Assembly: GCF_000972385.1 (NCBI RefSeq)
Contig: NZ_JXTE01000019.1
Location: 53,363-117,362, forward strand
Source: Streptomyces sp. WM6386
Lineage (GTDB): Bacteria; Actinomycetota; Actinomycetes; Streptomycetales; Streptomycetaceae
Direction: 5' to 3'
DNA: 64,000 nt
The stretch's first letter is position 1; every line of letters starts with the position of its first letter. The position numbers were made by a program, and so were the translations under genes. Below the pieces are notes generated by a model that was not told where the DNA came from, did not search any database, and saw only the letters and a list, made by a program, of their open reading frames with translations. This document shows, in pieces, positions 54,937 through 63,875 of this stretch.

Positions 54937-55980
54937 TCAGCCGGCTACTCGTACGGCCAGCGCGTCGCCGATCTCCGACGTGCTGCGGGCGGGCTTGCCG
55001 GTGCGCTCGGCGAGGTCGGTGGAGACCGCCTCGTCGATCCGGGCGGCCTCGGCCTCGTAGCCGAGGTGACGCAGGAGCAGCGCGACGGACAGGACCGTGG
55101 CGGTGGGGTCGGCCTTGCCCTGGCCGGCGATGTCGGGGGCCGAGCCGTGGACGGGCTCGAACATCGACGGGAACTCGCCGCTGGGGTTGATGTTGCCGCT
55201 CGCCGCGACGCCGATGCCGCCGGAGACGGCCGCGGCGAGGTCGGTGATGATGTCGCCGAAGAGGTTGTCGGTGACGATCACGTCGAACCGGGCCGGGTCG
55301 GTGACCAGGTAGATCGTGGCCGCGTCGACGTGGATGTAGTCGGTGGTGACCTCGGGGAACTCCTCGGCCACCGTGTTGAAGACGTTCGTCCACAGGTGAC
55401 CCGCGAAGGAGAGCACGTTGTTCTTGTGGACCAGCGTGAGCTTCTTGCGGGGGCGGGCCTGGGCGCGGGCGAAGGCGTCGCGGACGACACGCTCGACACC
55501 GAAGGCCGTGTTCACGGAGACCTCGGTGGCGACCTCGTGCGGGGTGCCCTTGCGGATGGTGCCGCCGTTGCCGGTGTACGGGCCCTCGGTGCCCTCGCGG
55601 ACCACGACGAAGTCGATGGCGGGCTCACCCTTGAGGGGAGTCTCGACACCCGGCAGCAGCTTCGACGGCCGCAGGTTGACGTGGTGGTCGAAGAGAAAGC
55701 GGAGCTTGAGCAGGAAGCCGCGCTCCAGGACGCCGGAGGGGACGCTGGGGTCGCCGATGGCACCGAGGAGGATCGCGTCGTGCTGCTTCAGCGCGTCCAC
55801 GTCGGCGTCGGTGAGGGTCTCACCGGTGGCGTGGTAGCGCTTGGCGCCGAAGTCGTACTCCTTGGTCTCCAGCTTCACATCCTGCGGAAGGACGGCGGAG
55901 AGGACCTTCAGGCCTTCGGACACGACCTCCTGGCCGATGCCGTCACCCGGAATGACTGCGAGATTGATGCTGCGAGACAT
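54937..55980 (-). CDS. leuB: 3-isopropylmalate dehydrogenase
   Basis: Oxidatively decarboxylates 3-isopropylmalate in leucine synthesis, using NAD+. The 347-residue enzyme has [43 protein letters not shown] with the catalytic lysine, [36 protein letters not shown] and [24 protein letters not shown] 55980 has TAGGGT six bases upstream and no good ribosome binding site, which indicates a leaderless transcript. leuB is far from leuCD here. Confidence 0.95.
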   Translation of the reverse strand: MSRSINLAVIPGDGIGQEVVSEGLKVLSAVLPQDVKLETKEYDFGAKRYHATGETLTDADVDALKQHDAILLGAIGDPSVPSGVLERGFLLKLRFLFDHHVNLRPSKLLPGVETPLKGEPAIDFVVVREGTEGPYTGNGGTIRKGTPHEVATEVSVNTAFGVERVVRDAFARAQARPRKKLTLVHKNNVLSFAGHLWTNVFNTVAEEFPEVTTDYIHVDAATIYLVTDPARFDVIVTDNLFGDIITDLAAAVSGGIGVAASGNINPSGEFPSMFEPVHGSAPDIAGQGKADPTATVLSVALLLRHLGYEAEAARIDEAVSTDLAERTGKPARSTSEIGDALAVRVAG

Positions 55981-55986
55981 GCCCGC

Positions 55987-55992
55987 ACCCTA
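55987..55992 (-). promoter_or_regulatory. -10 hexamer of a probable leaderless leuB promoter
   Basis: TAGGGT ends six bases before the leuB ATG on the minus strand. This is the spacing for transcription starting at the A of the start codon. Inference. Confidence 0.5.
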
Positions 55993-56123
55993 CTCCCGCG
56001 TCCCATGGGATGACACGGAGCGTCCGCCATCCGGACAGCCGCATGCACCTGGGCGTCAGCCCTTCGACTGGCGTTCACCCGTACGTATGGCGGGCGTTGG
56101 GATCCGCTGGGAACTTCACCAGC

Positions 56124-57686
56124 ATGGACCTTCCCGACGTCGGCATCCCGGCGCAGCTCGCGAGCCGGATGAGCATGGCCGAGCAGTACGAGTATCTGCG
56201 CACGAAGCTGACCCGGCGCCGCACCCTGGTGACGGCCGGCGCGGTGGCGGGCGGCCTGCTGACCGGCGGCTGCGCGGGAGACACGCCCGCACCCTCCTCC
56301 CGTAGAACCGCTTCCCCGTCCCCCGTCACCAAGGTGCACGGCTCGGTCGTCGCCCCCTTCGGCCGCCATCTCGCCTTCGGCGCCGACCCGAAGACGCAGA
56401 TGCGGATCTCCTGGCAGGTCCCGCTCGCGGTGCAGAAGCCGTACGTCCGGATCGGCACCCGCCCCGACGAGCTGAGCCGCAGGATCGAGGCCGAGGTACG
56501 CGATCTGCACACCCCGGGCGTCACAGGCGTCCGCGCGGCGCTCGACCAGTACTACCTGCACGCCGCCCTGGACGGTCTGCGCCCCGGCACCACGTACTAC
56601 TACGGCGTCGGCCACGACGGACTCGACCCGGCCGCCGCCGCACACCGCTCCACCATCGCGTCCTTCCGCACCGCCCCGGCGAGCCCGGAGAAGTTCGTCT
56701 TCACGGCCTTCGGCGACCAGGGTGTAAGCAAGGCGGCGGCCGCGGGCGACCACACCCTGCTGCGCCAGAACCCCGCGTTCCATCTCCACGCGGGGGACAT
56801 CTGCTACGCGAACGTCAACGGCCGGGGCGAGGAGTCGGACGGCTACGACCCCTCGTACTGGGACCTGTTCCTCAAGCAGAACGAGGAGGTCGCGCGGTCG
56901 GTGCCGTGGATGGTGACGACCGGCAACCACGACATGGAGGCCTGGTACTCCCCCGACGGCTACGGCGGCCAGCTCGCCCGCTGGTCCCTGCCGGAGAGCG
57001 GCTTCGATCCGCGCTCGGCGCCGGGCGTGTACGCGTTCACATACGGCAACGTCGGCTTCGTGGCGCTGGACGCCAACGACGTGTCGTACGAGATCCCCGC
57101 CAACCTCGGCTACACGGGCGGCAAGCAGACGGCGTGGCTGGACGAGAAGCTGGGCGAGCTGCGGGGGTCGGTGGATTTCGTCGTCGTCTTCTTCCACCAC
57201 TGCGCCTACTCAACCTCCTCGCACGCCTCCGACGGCGGGGTGCGCGAGGAGTGGCTGCCGCTGTTCGCCAAGCACCAGGTGGACCTGGTGATCAACGGGC
57301 ACAACCACGTCTACGAGCGCACCGACGCCATCAAGGGCGACGCGGTCGGCAGGCGGGTGCCGATCGGCGCGTCGACCGACCCGACGCGGGACGGGACCGT
57401 GTACGTCACCGCGGGCGGCGGCGGCAAGGACCTGTACGGCTTCCCGGCGGGCGTGCAGGAGAGCTACGAGGGGCACGTGCACGACCGCGAGTCCGTGGAC
57501 ACCTTCCAGTGGACGAAGTCACGGGCCGCGGACAAGGAGAGCGTGGAGTGGTCGCGGGTGCGCTACCGGGGCTTCTCCTTCCTCCAGGTGGAGGCGGAGA
57601 GCGGTACGGCGCCGAGGCTCAAGGTGTCGGCGCTGGCGCAGAACGGCGACCGGATCGACCATTTCGAGGTGCGGCGCGGGACGTGA
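56124..57686 (+). CDS. Tat-exported metallophosphoesterase lipoprotein (purple acid phosphatase-like)
   Basis: A 520-residue phosphatase. N-terminal residues 1-30 are cytoplasmic, then TRRRTLVTAGAVAGGLLTGGCAG: a twin-arginine signal with a lipobox (LTGGC), so a membrane-anchored lipoprotein. A fibronectin-like PAP N-domain follows, then the catalytic motifs AFGDQG, HAGDICYANV, TGNHDMEAW, FFHHCAY and NGHNHVYER. The substrate is probably a phosphomonoester outside the cell. ATG 56124 starts MDLPDVGIPAQ; a longer frame upstream lacks family resemblance. Confidence 0.88.
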   Translation: MDLPDVGIPAQLASRMSMAEQYEYLRTKLTRRRTLVTAGAVAGGLLTGGCAGDTPAPSSRRTASPSPVTKVHGSVVAPFGRHLAFGADPKTQMRISWQVPLAVQKPYVRIGTRPDELSRRIEAEVRDLHTPGVTGVRAALDQYYLHAALDGLRPGTTYYYGVGHDGLDPAAAAHRSTIASFRTAPASPEKFVFTAFGDQGVSKAAAAGDHTLLRQNPAFHLHAGDICYANVNGRGEESDGYDPSYWDLFLKQNEEVARSVPWMVTTGNHDMEAWYSPDGYGGQLARWSLPESGFDPRSAPGVYAFTYGNVGFVALDANDVSYEIPANLGYTGGKQTAWLDEKLGELRGSVDFVVVFFHHCAYSTSSHASDGGVREEWLPLFAKHQVDLVINGHNHVYERTDAIKGDAVGRRVPIGASTDPTRDGTVYVTAGGGGKDLYGFPAGVQESYEGHVHDRESVDTFQWTKSRAADKESVEWSRVRYRGFSFLQVEAESGTAPRLKVSALAQNGDRIDHFEVRRGT

Positions 57687-57737
57687 GCCCGCGCCGCACC
57701 CCGGCGGGTGCGGCTCCCGGTATCTGGGTGGGCGGCC

Positions 57738-57869
57738 TCAGTGGCCGGTCGAGCCGCCGTTGTCACGGCGGTCGAGGGCGCGCTGGAGGGCGGCCGCGGC
57801 GTTCTTGCGGTCGGACTCGCTCGTACGGACGGTGTGACGGACTCGACGGCGGGCGGTCGTCTCGGCCAT
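57738..57869 (-). CDS. 43-aa conserved small basic protein
   Basis: A short Arg/Ala-rich protein, MAETTARRRVRHTVRTSESD then RKNAAAALQRALDRRDNGGS ending TGH. ATG 57867-57869 has AAGGAG about ten bases upstream, which is good support for so short a gene. The sequence is predicted helical and soluble. It converges with the phosphatase gene. I believe similar proteins occur in other Streptomyces, but I cannot name a function. Confidence 0.65.
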   Translation of the reverse strand: MAETTARRRVRHTVRTSESDRKNAAAALQRALDRRDNGGSTGH

Positions 57870-58164
57870 GAGAAATCGACTCCTTCGAAATCATGGAGTG
57901 CAGAAGGAAGTTACGAGACGCCGGAAGGGGCGGGGAGCGGTGCCGCAGGGGTTGCCTGCATGGGGCCCGGCTCACGACCGCCATTCGCTTGATCGAGCGA
58001 GACGTTCGGCTTCTACAAAGCTAAGGGAGGACGCTCGGTCTGTCTCCACAATTACTCGGACTTCCTACTATCTGAGACGGTGTAGTGGGTCACACGGGGC
58101 TGACCTGCGGTTTCATATCCTGGAGAGGCACGCGGCCCAGATCACCGCGCTGATACGGACTTCC
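57870..58164. other. 295-base intergenic region
   Basis: Relatively AT-rich around 58015-58080. It should hold the promoter of the 43-aa gene and the terminator of the alpha/beta hydrolase gene. I see no gene or clear repeat in it. Confidence 0.5.
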
Positions 58165-59007
58165 TCAGCCGGAGTCTCTGAGCGCCGCCTCCACGGCCTC
58201 CCGGAACCCCTCCGGATCCTCCACCCACGGCAGGTGCCCGGCACCCGGCAACACCACCCGCCGCACCCGGGGCAGCGCCCGCTCCAGCGAGTCGACCGAC
58301 CAGCGCGGCCGGATGTCCCGCTCACCGTCGACGATCAGCACGGGCACCTCCAGCCCCTGGCAGGCGGCGTACAACTCCGGGCTGCCCCAGCTCTGTCCCG
58401 TCTCCGTACCCAGCGCCACGTTGCACTCGAAGTTGATCTCGAACCAGGGGTCCGCCATACGACCGGCATGCTCCAGCGCCCGCTCCCGGTCCTCGAAGTC
58501 GACCGACCACTGCAGCACCGCCCGCTCACGGTCGCCGTCCGTCAACTCCTGCCACCGGGCCGACCGTTCGGGCACCTCCCCCAGCCTCTCGCGGAAGTTC
58601 TCCTCGAAGGGCCCGCGCCAGGTGGACACCGGGTCGATGCCCGTGCCGCCCACGTACACGAGGCCCCCCACCCGCTCCGGGTGGGCCAGCGCATAACTCA
58701 GCGCCAGCTGGGCGCCCCAGGAGTGGCCGAGCAGCACGGGCCGATCGAGCGCGAAGTGCTGCCGTACGGCGTCCAGATCCGCCACGAACCGGTCCGTCGT
58801 CCACGGCCCCGCGCCCCGCTCCGAACGCCCGCACCCGCGCTGGTCCCAGCGGACGACGGTCGCCCGGTCCTCCAGCATGGCGGCCACGTCCTCGAACATG
58901 TCCCACAGTCCGGGGCCGCCGTGACACAGCACCAGGGCCTCGGCGCCCTGCCCCTGCCGCGAGACCCACAGCCGTGCACCGTCGTCAGTCGTCACCGTCA
59001 TGACCAT
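58165..59007 (-). CDS. Alpha/beta hydrolase (proline iminopeptidase-like)
   Basis: A 280-residue alpha/beta-fold hydrolase. It has VLCHGGPGLWDMF (oxyanion HGGPG), VVRWDQRGCGRSERG, the nucleophile elbow LLGHSWGAQLAL with Ser, Asp in VLIVDGERDIRP, and His in LPGAGHLPWVEDPEGF. HGGPG and DQRGCGRS are typical of proline iminopeptidases, but simple esterases share them. Start ATG 59005-59007 or 59001; neither has a good ribosome binding site. It lies 79 bases downstream of pruA on the same strand and may be a read-through member of that operon. Confidence 0.88.
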   Translation of the reverse strand: MVMTVTTDDGARLWVSRQGQGAEALVLCHGGPGLWDMFEDVAAMLEDRATVVRWDQRGCGRSERGAGPWTTDRFVADLDAVRQHFALDRPVLLGHSWGAQLALSYALAHPERVGGLVYVGGTGIDPVSTWRGPFEENFRERLGEVPERSARWQELTDGDRERAVLQWSVDFEDRERALEHAGRMADPWFEINFECNVALGTETGQSWGSPELYAACQGLEVPVLIVDGERDIRPRWSVDSLERALPRVRRVVLPGAGHLPWVEDPEGFREAVEAALRDSG

Positions 59008-59086
59008 GAGTCTGCGCCATGAGTCCGGCCGGGGGACGACGAAGGGCCGGGCGATCGCCCGGCCCTCCATGCTCTCTGTCCGACCG

Positions 59087-60718
59087 TCAGCCCATGTGCG
59101 GGTACGCGTAGTCGGTCGGCGGGACCAGCGTCTCCTTGATGGCGCGGGTCAGGGTCCAGCGCATCAGGTTCTGCGGGGCGCCGGCCTTGTCGTTGGTGCC
59201 GGAGGCGCGGCCGCCGCCGAAGGGCTGCTGGCCGACGACGGCGCCGGTGGACTTGTCGTTGATGTAGAAGTTGCCGGCCGCGTAGCGCAACTTGTCCATC
59301 GTGTACGCCGCCGCCGCGCGGTCGCCCGCGATGACCGAGCCGGTCAGGGCGTAGTCGGAGACCGACTCCATCTGGGCCAGCATCTCGTCGTACCGGTCGT
59401 CCTCGTAGACGTGCACGGCGAGGAAGGGGCCGAAGTACTCGGTGGTGAAGACCTCGTTCTCGGGGTCCGAACACTCGACGACGGTCGGGCGGACGAAGTA
59501 GCCGACCGAGTCGTCGTACGAACCGCCCGCGACGATCGTGCAGTCGGGGTCGGACTTCGCGCGGTCGATGGCGGCCTTGTTCTTGGCGAAGGCGCGCTCG
59601 TCGATGACGGCGCCGATGAAGTTGGAGAGGTCGGTGACATCACCCATGGTGAGGTAGTCGACCTCGGCCGCGAACTCCTCCTTGAAGCCGCTGTTCCAGA
59701 TCGACGCCGGGATGTAGGCCCGGGAGGTCGCGCTGCACTTCTGGCCCTGGTACTCGAAGGCACCACGGGTCAGTGCGGTCTTGAGGATCGCCTTGTCGGC
59801 GCTCGGGTGGGCGACGACGAAGTCCTTGCCGCCGGTCTCGCCGATCAGACGGGGGTAGGTGCGGTACTTCTCGATGTTGGCGCCGACCGTCTTCCACAGG
59901 TGCTGGAAGGTCTTGGTGGAACCGGTGAAGTGGATGCCGGCGAGGTCGCGGTGCTCAAGGGCGACCTTGGAGACCTCGATGCCGTCGCCGGTGACGAGGT
60001 TGATGACGCCCTTGGGCAGCCCGGCCTCCTCCAGGAGCTGCATGAGCAGCACGGCGGCGTGGGTCTGCGTCGGGGACGGCTTCCAGACGACGACGTTGCC
60101 CATGAGCGCCGGGGCCGTCGGCAGGTTGCCCGCGATCGCCGTGAAGTTGAAGGGCGTGATCGCGTAGACGAAGCCCTCAAGGGGGCGGTGGTCGAGGCGG
60201 TTCCAGACGCCCGGGGAGTTCGCCGGGGGCTGCTCGGCGAGCAGGTCGCGGGCGTACTGGACGTTGAAGCGCCAGAAGTCGACGAGCTCGCAGGGGGTGT
60301 CGATCTCGGCCTGCTGGGCGGTCTTCGACTGGCCGAGCATGGTGGAGGCGGCGAGGGTCTCGCGCCAGGGGCCGGCGAGGAGTTCGGCGGCGCGCAGGAT
60401 GATCGCGGCGCGGTCGTCGAAGGCCATCGCACGCCAGGCGGGCGCGGCGGCGAGGGCCGCGTCGATCGCGTCCTGCGCGTCCTGCTGGGTGGCGTTGCGG
60501 TACGTGCCCAGAACGGCCTTGTGGTTGTGCGGCTGCACGACCTGGAAGGCGTCGCCGCCGCCGAGCCGCCTCTCGCCGCCGATGGTCATCGGCAGGTCGA
60601 TCGGGTTCTCGGCCAGCTCCTTCAGCTTGACCTCGAGACGGGCGCGCTCGGGCGAGCCGGGGGCGTAGCCGTGCACCGGCTCGTTGACGGGGGTGGGGAC
60701 CTGGGTCACAGCGTCCAT
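59087..60718 (-). CDS. pruA: L-glutamate gamma-semialdehyde (1-pyrroline-5-carboxylate) dehydrogenase
   Basis: Oxidises glutamate semialdehyde to glutamate, the second step of proline breakdown. The 543-residue enzyme has FVYAITPFNFTAIAGNLPTAPALMGN, WKPSPTQTHAA, the catalytic Glu in LIGETGGKDF, the nucleophile Cys in YQGQKCSATSRAY, and VVGQQPFGGGRASGTNDKAG. ATG 60718. It is downstream of putA on the same strand, separated by a spacer that carries a duplicate of the putA 3' end. In actinobacteria the two activities are separate proteins, as here. Confidence 0.95.
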   Translation of the reverse strand: MDAVTQVPTPVNEPVHGYAPGSPERARLEVKLKELAENPIDLPMTIGGERRLGGGDAFQVVQPHNHKAVLGTYRNATQQDAQDAIDAALAAAPAWRAMAFDDRAAIILRAAELLAGPWRETLAASTMLGQSKTAQQAEIDTPCELVDFWRFNVQYARDLLAEQPPANSPGVWNRLDHRPLEGFVYAITPFNFTAIAGNLPTAPALMGNVVVWKPSPTQTHAAVLLMQLLEEAGLPKGVINLVTGDGIEVSKVALEHRDLAGIHFTGSTKTFQHLWKTVGANIEKYRTYPRLIGETGGKDFVVAHPSADKAILKTALTRGAFEYQGQKCSATSRAYIPASIWNSGFKEEFAAEVDYLTMGDVTDLSNFIGAVIDERAFAKNKAAIDRAKSDPDCTIVAGGSYDDSVGYFVRPTVVECSDPENEVFTTEYFGPFLAVHVYEDDRYDEMLAQMESVSDYALTGSVIAGDRAAAAYTMDKLRYAAGNFYINDKSTGAVVGQQPFGGGRASGTNDKAGAPQNLMRWTLTRAIKETLVPPTDYAYPHMG

Positions 60719-60784
60719 GAGATCCGTAACTCCTTGTTCTGAGCGGGTGTTGCGAGCGGGTGTGCGGGCTCAGCCCTTGCTGAT

Positions 60785-60974
60785 CATGCTGCGGACGAAG
60801 AAGCGCAGGTTCGCCGGCTTCTCCGCCAGACGGCGCATGCTGCGCCTTCCCGGGGGACAACCCCCGGACCCCCGGCCGAAAGACCCGCGTGCGTGCGTCA
60901 TCTTTCAGCCCCGGGTGAGCATGCTGCGGACGAAGAAGCGCAGGTTCGCCGGCTTCTCCGCCAGACGGCGCATG
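60785..60974. repeat. 55-bp direct repeat duplicating the putA 3' end, with a dispersed element between
   Basis: Bases 60785-60839 and 60920-60974 are identical (55 bp). Both read on the minus strand as MRRLAEKPANLRFFVRSM followed by four further codons and a stop: ISKG in the downstream copy, LTRG in putA itself. Between them, 60840-60905, is GGGGGACAACCCCCGGACCC followed by CCGGCCGAAAG, a common Streptomyces intergenic element. The downstream copy is thus a fossil end of the gene. Confidence 0.85.
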
Positions 60975-61831
60975 AAGTAGCCGTACCAGTCGGTGCCGTA
61001 GGCCGTGTAGACGCGCATGCGGTGGCCCTCGGCGGCGAGGCGCAGATGTTCGTCGCCGCGGATGCCGTACAGCATCTGGAACTCGTACTCGTCGAGCTTG
61101 CGGCCGGCCTGGTGGGCCAGTTCCTGGGCGATGGAGATCAGGCGCGGGTCGTGGGACCCGATCATCGGGTACCCCTCGCCCTCCATCAGGACCTTGAGGA
61201 TGCGGACGTACGCCTTGTCGATCTCGTGCTTCTGCTGGTACGCGACCTCGGCGGGCTCCTTGTAGGCGCCCTTCACGAGCCGCACCCGGCTGCCGCTCGC
61301 GGCGAGGCGGCGGGCGTCGGCCTCGGTGCGGAAGAGGTAGGCCTGGATGACGCAGCCGGTCTGCGGGAAGTCGTTCCGCAGCTCCTCGTGGATGGCGAAC
61401 ATCGAGTCGAGGGTGGTGTGGTCCTCGGCGTCCAGCGTCACGGTCGTACCGACGGCGGCGGCGGCCTCGACGACCGGCCGGACATTGGCGAGGGCCAGCT
61501 CGTGGCCGCCCGGCAGCGCCTGTCCGAACATCGACAGCTTCACGGACATCTCGGCACGGGTACCGAGGTCCAGCTCCTCGAGCCGGTCGACGAGCCGGAG
61601 GTACGCGTCCCGGGCGGCTTCGGCCTGCTCGGGGGTGGTGATGTCCTCGCCGACGACGTCCATCGTCAGTTCCAGGCCCCGGTCCGTGAGGTCCCTGATG
61701 ATCGGCACGATCTCGTCGACCGTCTCGCCGGGGATGAAGCGGTCGACGACCTGCTTGGTCACCGGCGCCGCCGAGATCAGGCGTCGCATCCGGTCGCTGC
61801 GCGACGCGGCAAGAATCACGGGACCCAGCAC
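60905..61831 (-). CDS. putA: Proline dehydrogenase
   Basis: Flavoenzyme oxidising proline to 1-pyrroline-5-carboxylate. The 308-residue (PutB-like, monofunctional) protein has SVKLSMFGQAL, TLDAEDHTTLDS, GCVIQAYLFRTEADARRL, RLVKGAYKEP, GSHDPRLI, FQMLYGIRGDEH and YFMRRLAEKPAN with the substrate-binding RR pair. GTG 61829-61831 has GGAGG six bases upstream. It precedes pruA and is divergent from a PucR-type regulator, so these three form a proline utilisation module. Confidence 0.94.
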   Translation of the reverse strand: MLGPVILAASRSDRMRRLISAAPVTKQVVDRFIPGETVDEIVPIIRDLTDRGLELTMDVVGEDITTPEQAEAARDAYLRLVDRLEELDLGTRAEMSVKLSMFGQALPGGHELALANVRPVVEAAAAVGTTVTLDAEDHTTLDSMFAIHEELRNDFPQTGCVIQAYLFRTEADARRLAASGSRVRLVKGAYKEPAEVAYQQKHEIDKAYVRILKVLMEGEGYPMIGSHDPRLISIAQELAHQAGRKLDEYEFQMLYGIRGDEHLRLAAEGHRMRVYTAYGTDWYGYFMRRLAEKPANLRFFVRSMLTRG

Positions 61832-61900
61832 GGGGCACCTCCACAAACCAGCAGATAGAACCACCGTGAAACCTAAGGATCCCTCCGATCGTCGGCCATC

Positions 61901-61910
61901 GACAGCTGTC
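61901..61910. promoter_or_regulatory. Palindrome in the putA/pucR divergent promoter
   Basis: GACAGCTGTC, a perfect 10-bp palindrome in the 127 bases between the two start codons. It is a candidate site for the PucR-type regulator; short palindromes occur by chance too. Confidence 0.4.
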
Positions 61911-61958
61911 ACGCATCCGTGCCGCAGATCTCAGACAGATGTATGAAGGGCAGGGATT

Positions 61959-63155
61959 ATGCGGGAGAATGCCCGAGTGACAGCCGATGCCGCGTCGTCC
62001 AGCCGAGCCGGTGACTACCAGGAGCTGGTCGACGAGATCTCCGAGCTTCTCGGGGTGCCCGCGACTCTGGAGAGCCGTGACTTCGAGCTGATCGCCTTCG
62101 GGGCGTACGACAGTGAGGGCGACCTCGATCCCTCGGCGCTGGACCCGGTGCGCGCCCGCTCGATCCTGACCCGCCGCTCGACGGCCGCGGTCCGGACCTG
62201 GTTCGAGGGCTTCGGCATCACGCGCGCGACCGGTCCCGTCCGTATCCCGCCGACGCCCGAGGCGGGGGTGTACCGCGGACGGATCTGTCTTCCCGTGCGC
62301 CATCGGGGTGTCGTCCTGGGATACGTCTGGCTGCTGGAGTCCGACCCCGGGCCCACCGAGTCCCAGCTGGCCGCCGCCATGGAGGTGACGGTCCGGATCG
62401 GCGCGCTGCTCGCGGACGAGGCACAGCACGGGGCGGACCTCAGCCGTGAGCTGCGGGCGGTGCTGACCGCCGAGCGGGGCTGGCAGGGGGACATGGCGGT
62501 GGCGGCGCTGCGTACGGCGCTCGGCCCGCGCGGCGACGGCCCGCACGCGGTGGTGTGTGTCGCGCCGTGGCCGTCCGCCGACCCGGACGACGCGCCGTCC
62601 GCGCGTACGGTGCCGCACACGACGGCCCTGTGCACGGTTCCGTGGGGCACGAGCGCGCAGAGCCTGGCGATCCTCGTCCGGCTGCGGTCGCCCGAGGTGC
62701 GGACCCCGGCGCTCGCTGCGGCGCAGAGGCTGCTGGGGGAAGGCGCCCGGGCGGCCGGCGTGGGCGAGCCCCGGACCGGTCTCGGCGACCTGGCGACGTC
62801 CTGGCAGGAGGCCTCGGCGGCGGCCCGGGCGGCTCTCGCGGAGCCGGCGATCGGCCCGGTCGCGGAGTGGTCGCGCATCGGCCCGTACCGGCTGCTGACC
62901 TCGCTCCCCGCGGAGACGGCCCACGACCCCGTCGTACGGCCCCTGCTCTCCCCCTCCCACCGCGAACTCGCGCGCACCGCCGAGATCTACCTCGACTGCG
63001 CGGGCCAGGCGGGTCGCACGGCCGCCGAACTGGGCATCCACCGCCAGACCCTGTACTACCGCCTGTCCCGGGTGGAACAGCTGACGGGCCTGGACCTGGA
63101 CGACGGCGAGGACCGGCTGCTGTTGCACATGGCGCTGAAGGGGGCGCGACTCTAG
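61959..63155 (+). CDS. PucR-type transcriptional regulator of proline catabolism
   Basis: A 398-residue regulator. N-terminal GAF-like part (about 20-150: [41 protein letters not shown]), a middle GGDEF-like region (about 165-330) and a C-terminal PucR helix-turn-helix (about 335-392: [44 protein letters not shown]). Orthologues next to putA are activators of proline use. ATG 61959 has AAGGGCAGGGA before it; GTG 61977 is an alternative. Confidence 0.9.
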   Translation: MRENARVTADAASSSRAGDYQELVDEISELLGVPATLESRDFELIAFGAYDSEGDLDPSALDPVRARSILTRRSTAAVRTWFEGFGITRATGPVRIPPTPEAGVYRGRICLPVRHRGVVLGYVWLLESDPGPTESQLAAAMEVTVRIGALLADEAQHGADLSRELRAVLTAERGWQGDMAVAALRTALGPRGDGPHAVVCVAPWPSADPDDAPSARTVPHTTALCTVPWGTSAQSLAILVRLRSPEVRTPALAAAQRLLGEGARAAGVGEPRTGLGDLATSWQEASAAARAALAEPAIGPVAEWSRIGPYRLLTSLPAETAHDPVVRPLLSPSHRELARTAEIYLDCAGQAGRTAAELGIHRQTLYYRLSRVEQLTGLDLDDGEDRLLLHMALKGARL

Positions 63156-63173
63156 AGCTCTTTTGACGTCCCC

Positions 63174-63191
63174 CTGCCCGAATTCGGGCAG
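63174..63191. promoter_or_regulatory. 18-bp perfect palindrome upstream of the LysE gene
   Basis: CTGCCCGAATTCGGGCAG, 43 bases before the LysE start codon and 19 bases after the PucR stop. It can act as a hairpin terminator for pucR or as an operator for the exporter gene. Confidence 0.6.
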
Positions 63192-63221
63192 AAAGGAGGG
63201 GAAGTCGACAGCTTCCGCCTC

Positions 63222-63227
63222 TACAGT
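63222..63227 (+). promoter_or_regulatory. -10 hexamer of a probable leaderless LysE promoter
   Basis: TACAGT ends six bases before ATG 63234, while AAAGGAGGGG lies about 34 bases upstream, too far to serve translation. Fits a transcript starting at the ATG. Inference. Confidence 0.45.
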
Positions 63228-63233
63228 GCTCGC

Positions 63234-63875
63234 ATGATCACTGCCTCCGCGCTGGGCTCCTTCGCACTGAACGTGGGCCTGCTGACCCTCACTCCGGGCA
63301 TCGACACCGCCCTCATACTCCGTAGCGCCGTCACGGGGCGCCGTACGCGCGCGTGGGGCGTCGTCCTCGGCATCCAGACCGGCACCCTCGTCTGGGGCGT
63401 GCTCGGCGCGCTCGGCGTCACCGCCGTCCTGACCGCGTCCCACCTCGCCTACACGGCCCTGCGCTGGGCGGGTGCCGCGTACCTGGTCTGGATGGGCGCC
63501 CGCATGGTGTGGGCGACGCTGCGGCGGCGGGGCGGGGACGCCGGGCCCACGGAGGAGACGGACACCGGGGGCGGCTTCTGGAGCGGCTGGCGCAAGGGTG
63601 CCCTGACGAACCTGCTCAACCCGAAGGTGGGCGCCTTCTACATGGCGGTCCTGCCGCAGTTCGTCCCGGAGGGCGGCGCGGTGGCGCACCTGGTGGCCGG
63701 CGGCCTGCTGGCGGGCGTGCACATCGCGCTCGCGGTGATCTGGTCGGGCGTCCTGATCCTCTTCGCCCGCGCCCTCCGCGACACGCTCCGTCGCCCGTCC
63801 GCCCGCCGCGTCCTGGAACGCGTCACCGGCACGGTCATCGCCGCCTTCGGAGTACGCCTCGCCTTCGCGGAGTAG
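63234..63875 (+). CDS. LysE-family amino acid exporter
   Basis: A 213-residue inner-membrane protein with about six TM helices. The family signature is LLTLTPGIDTALILRSAVTGRRTRAWGVVLGIQTGTLVWG, and KGALTNLLNPKVGAFYMAVLPQFVP is the second conserved loop. RhtB/LysE members export basic amino acids, threonine, homoserine and others; the substrate is not visible. ATG 63234 is best explained by leaderless translation. It follows pucR but probably has its own promoter. Confidence 0.9.
   Translation: MITASALGSFALNVGLLTLTPGIDTALILRSAVTGRRTRAWGVVLGIQTGTLVWGVLGALGVTAVLTASHLAYTALRWAGAAYLVWMGARMVWATLRRRGGDAGPTEETDTGGGFWSGWRKGALTNLLNPKVGAFYMAVLPQFVPEGGAVAHLVAGGLLAGVHIALAVIWSGVLILFARALRDTLRRPSARRVLERVTGTVIAAFGVRLAFAE

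Noticed and set aside
60177..63722. Minus-strand open frame of 1181 codons across putA, pucR and lysE
   Set aside because: It is out of frame with or antisense to well-supported genes, is Arg/Gly/Pro-rich and has no recognisable domain. Long false frames are normal in this GC-rich DNA.
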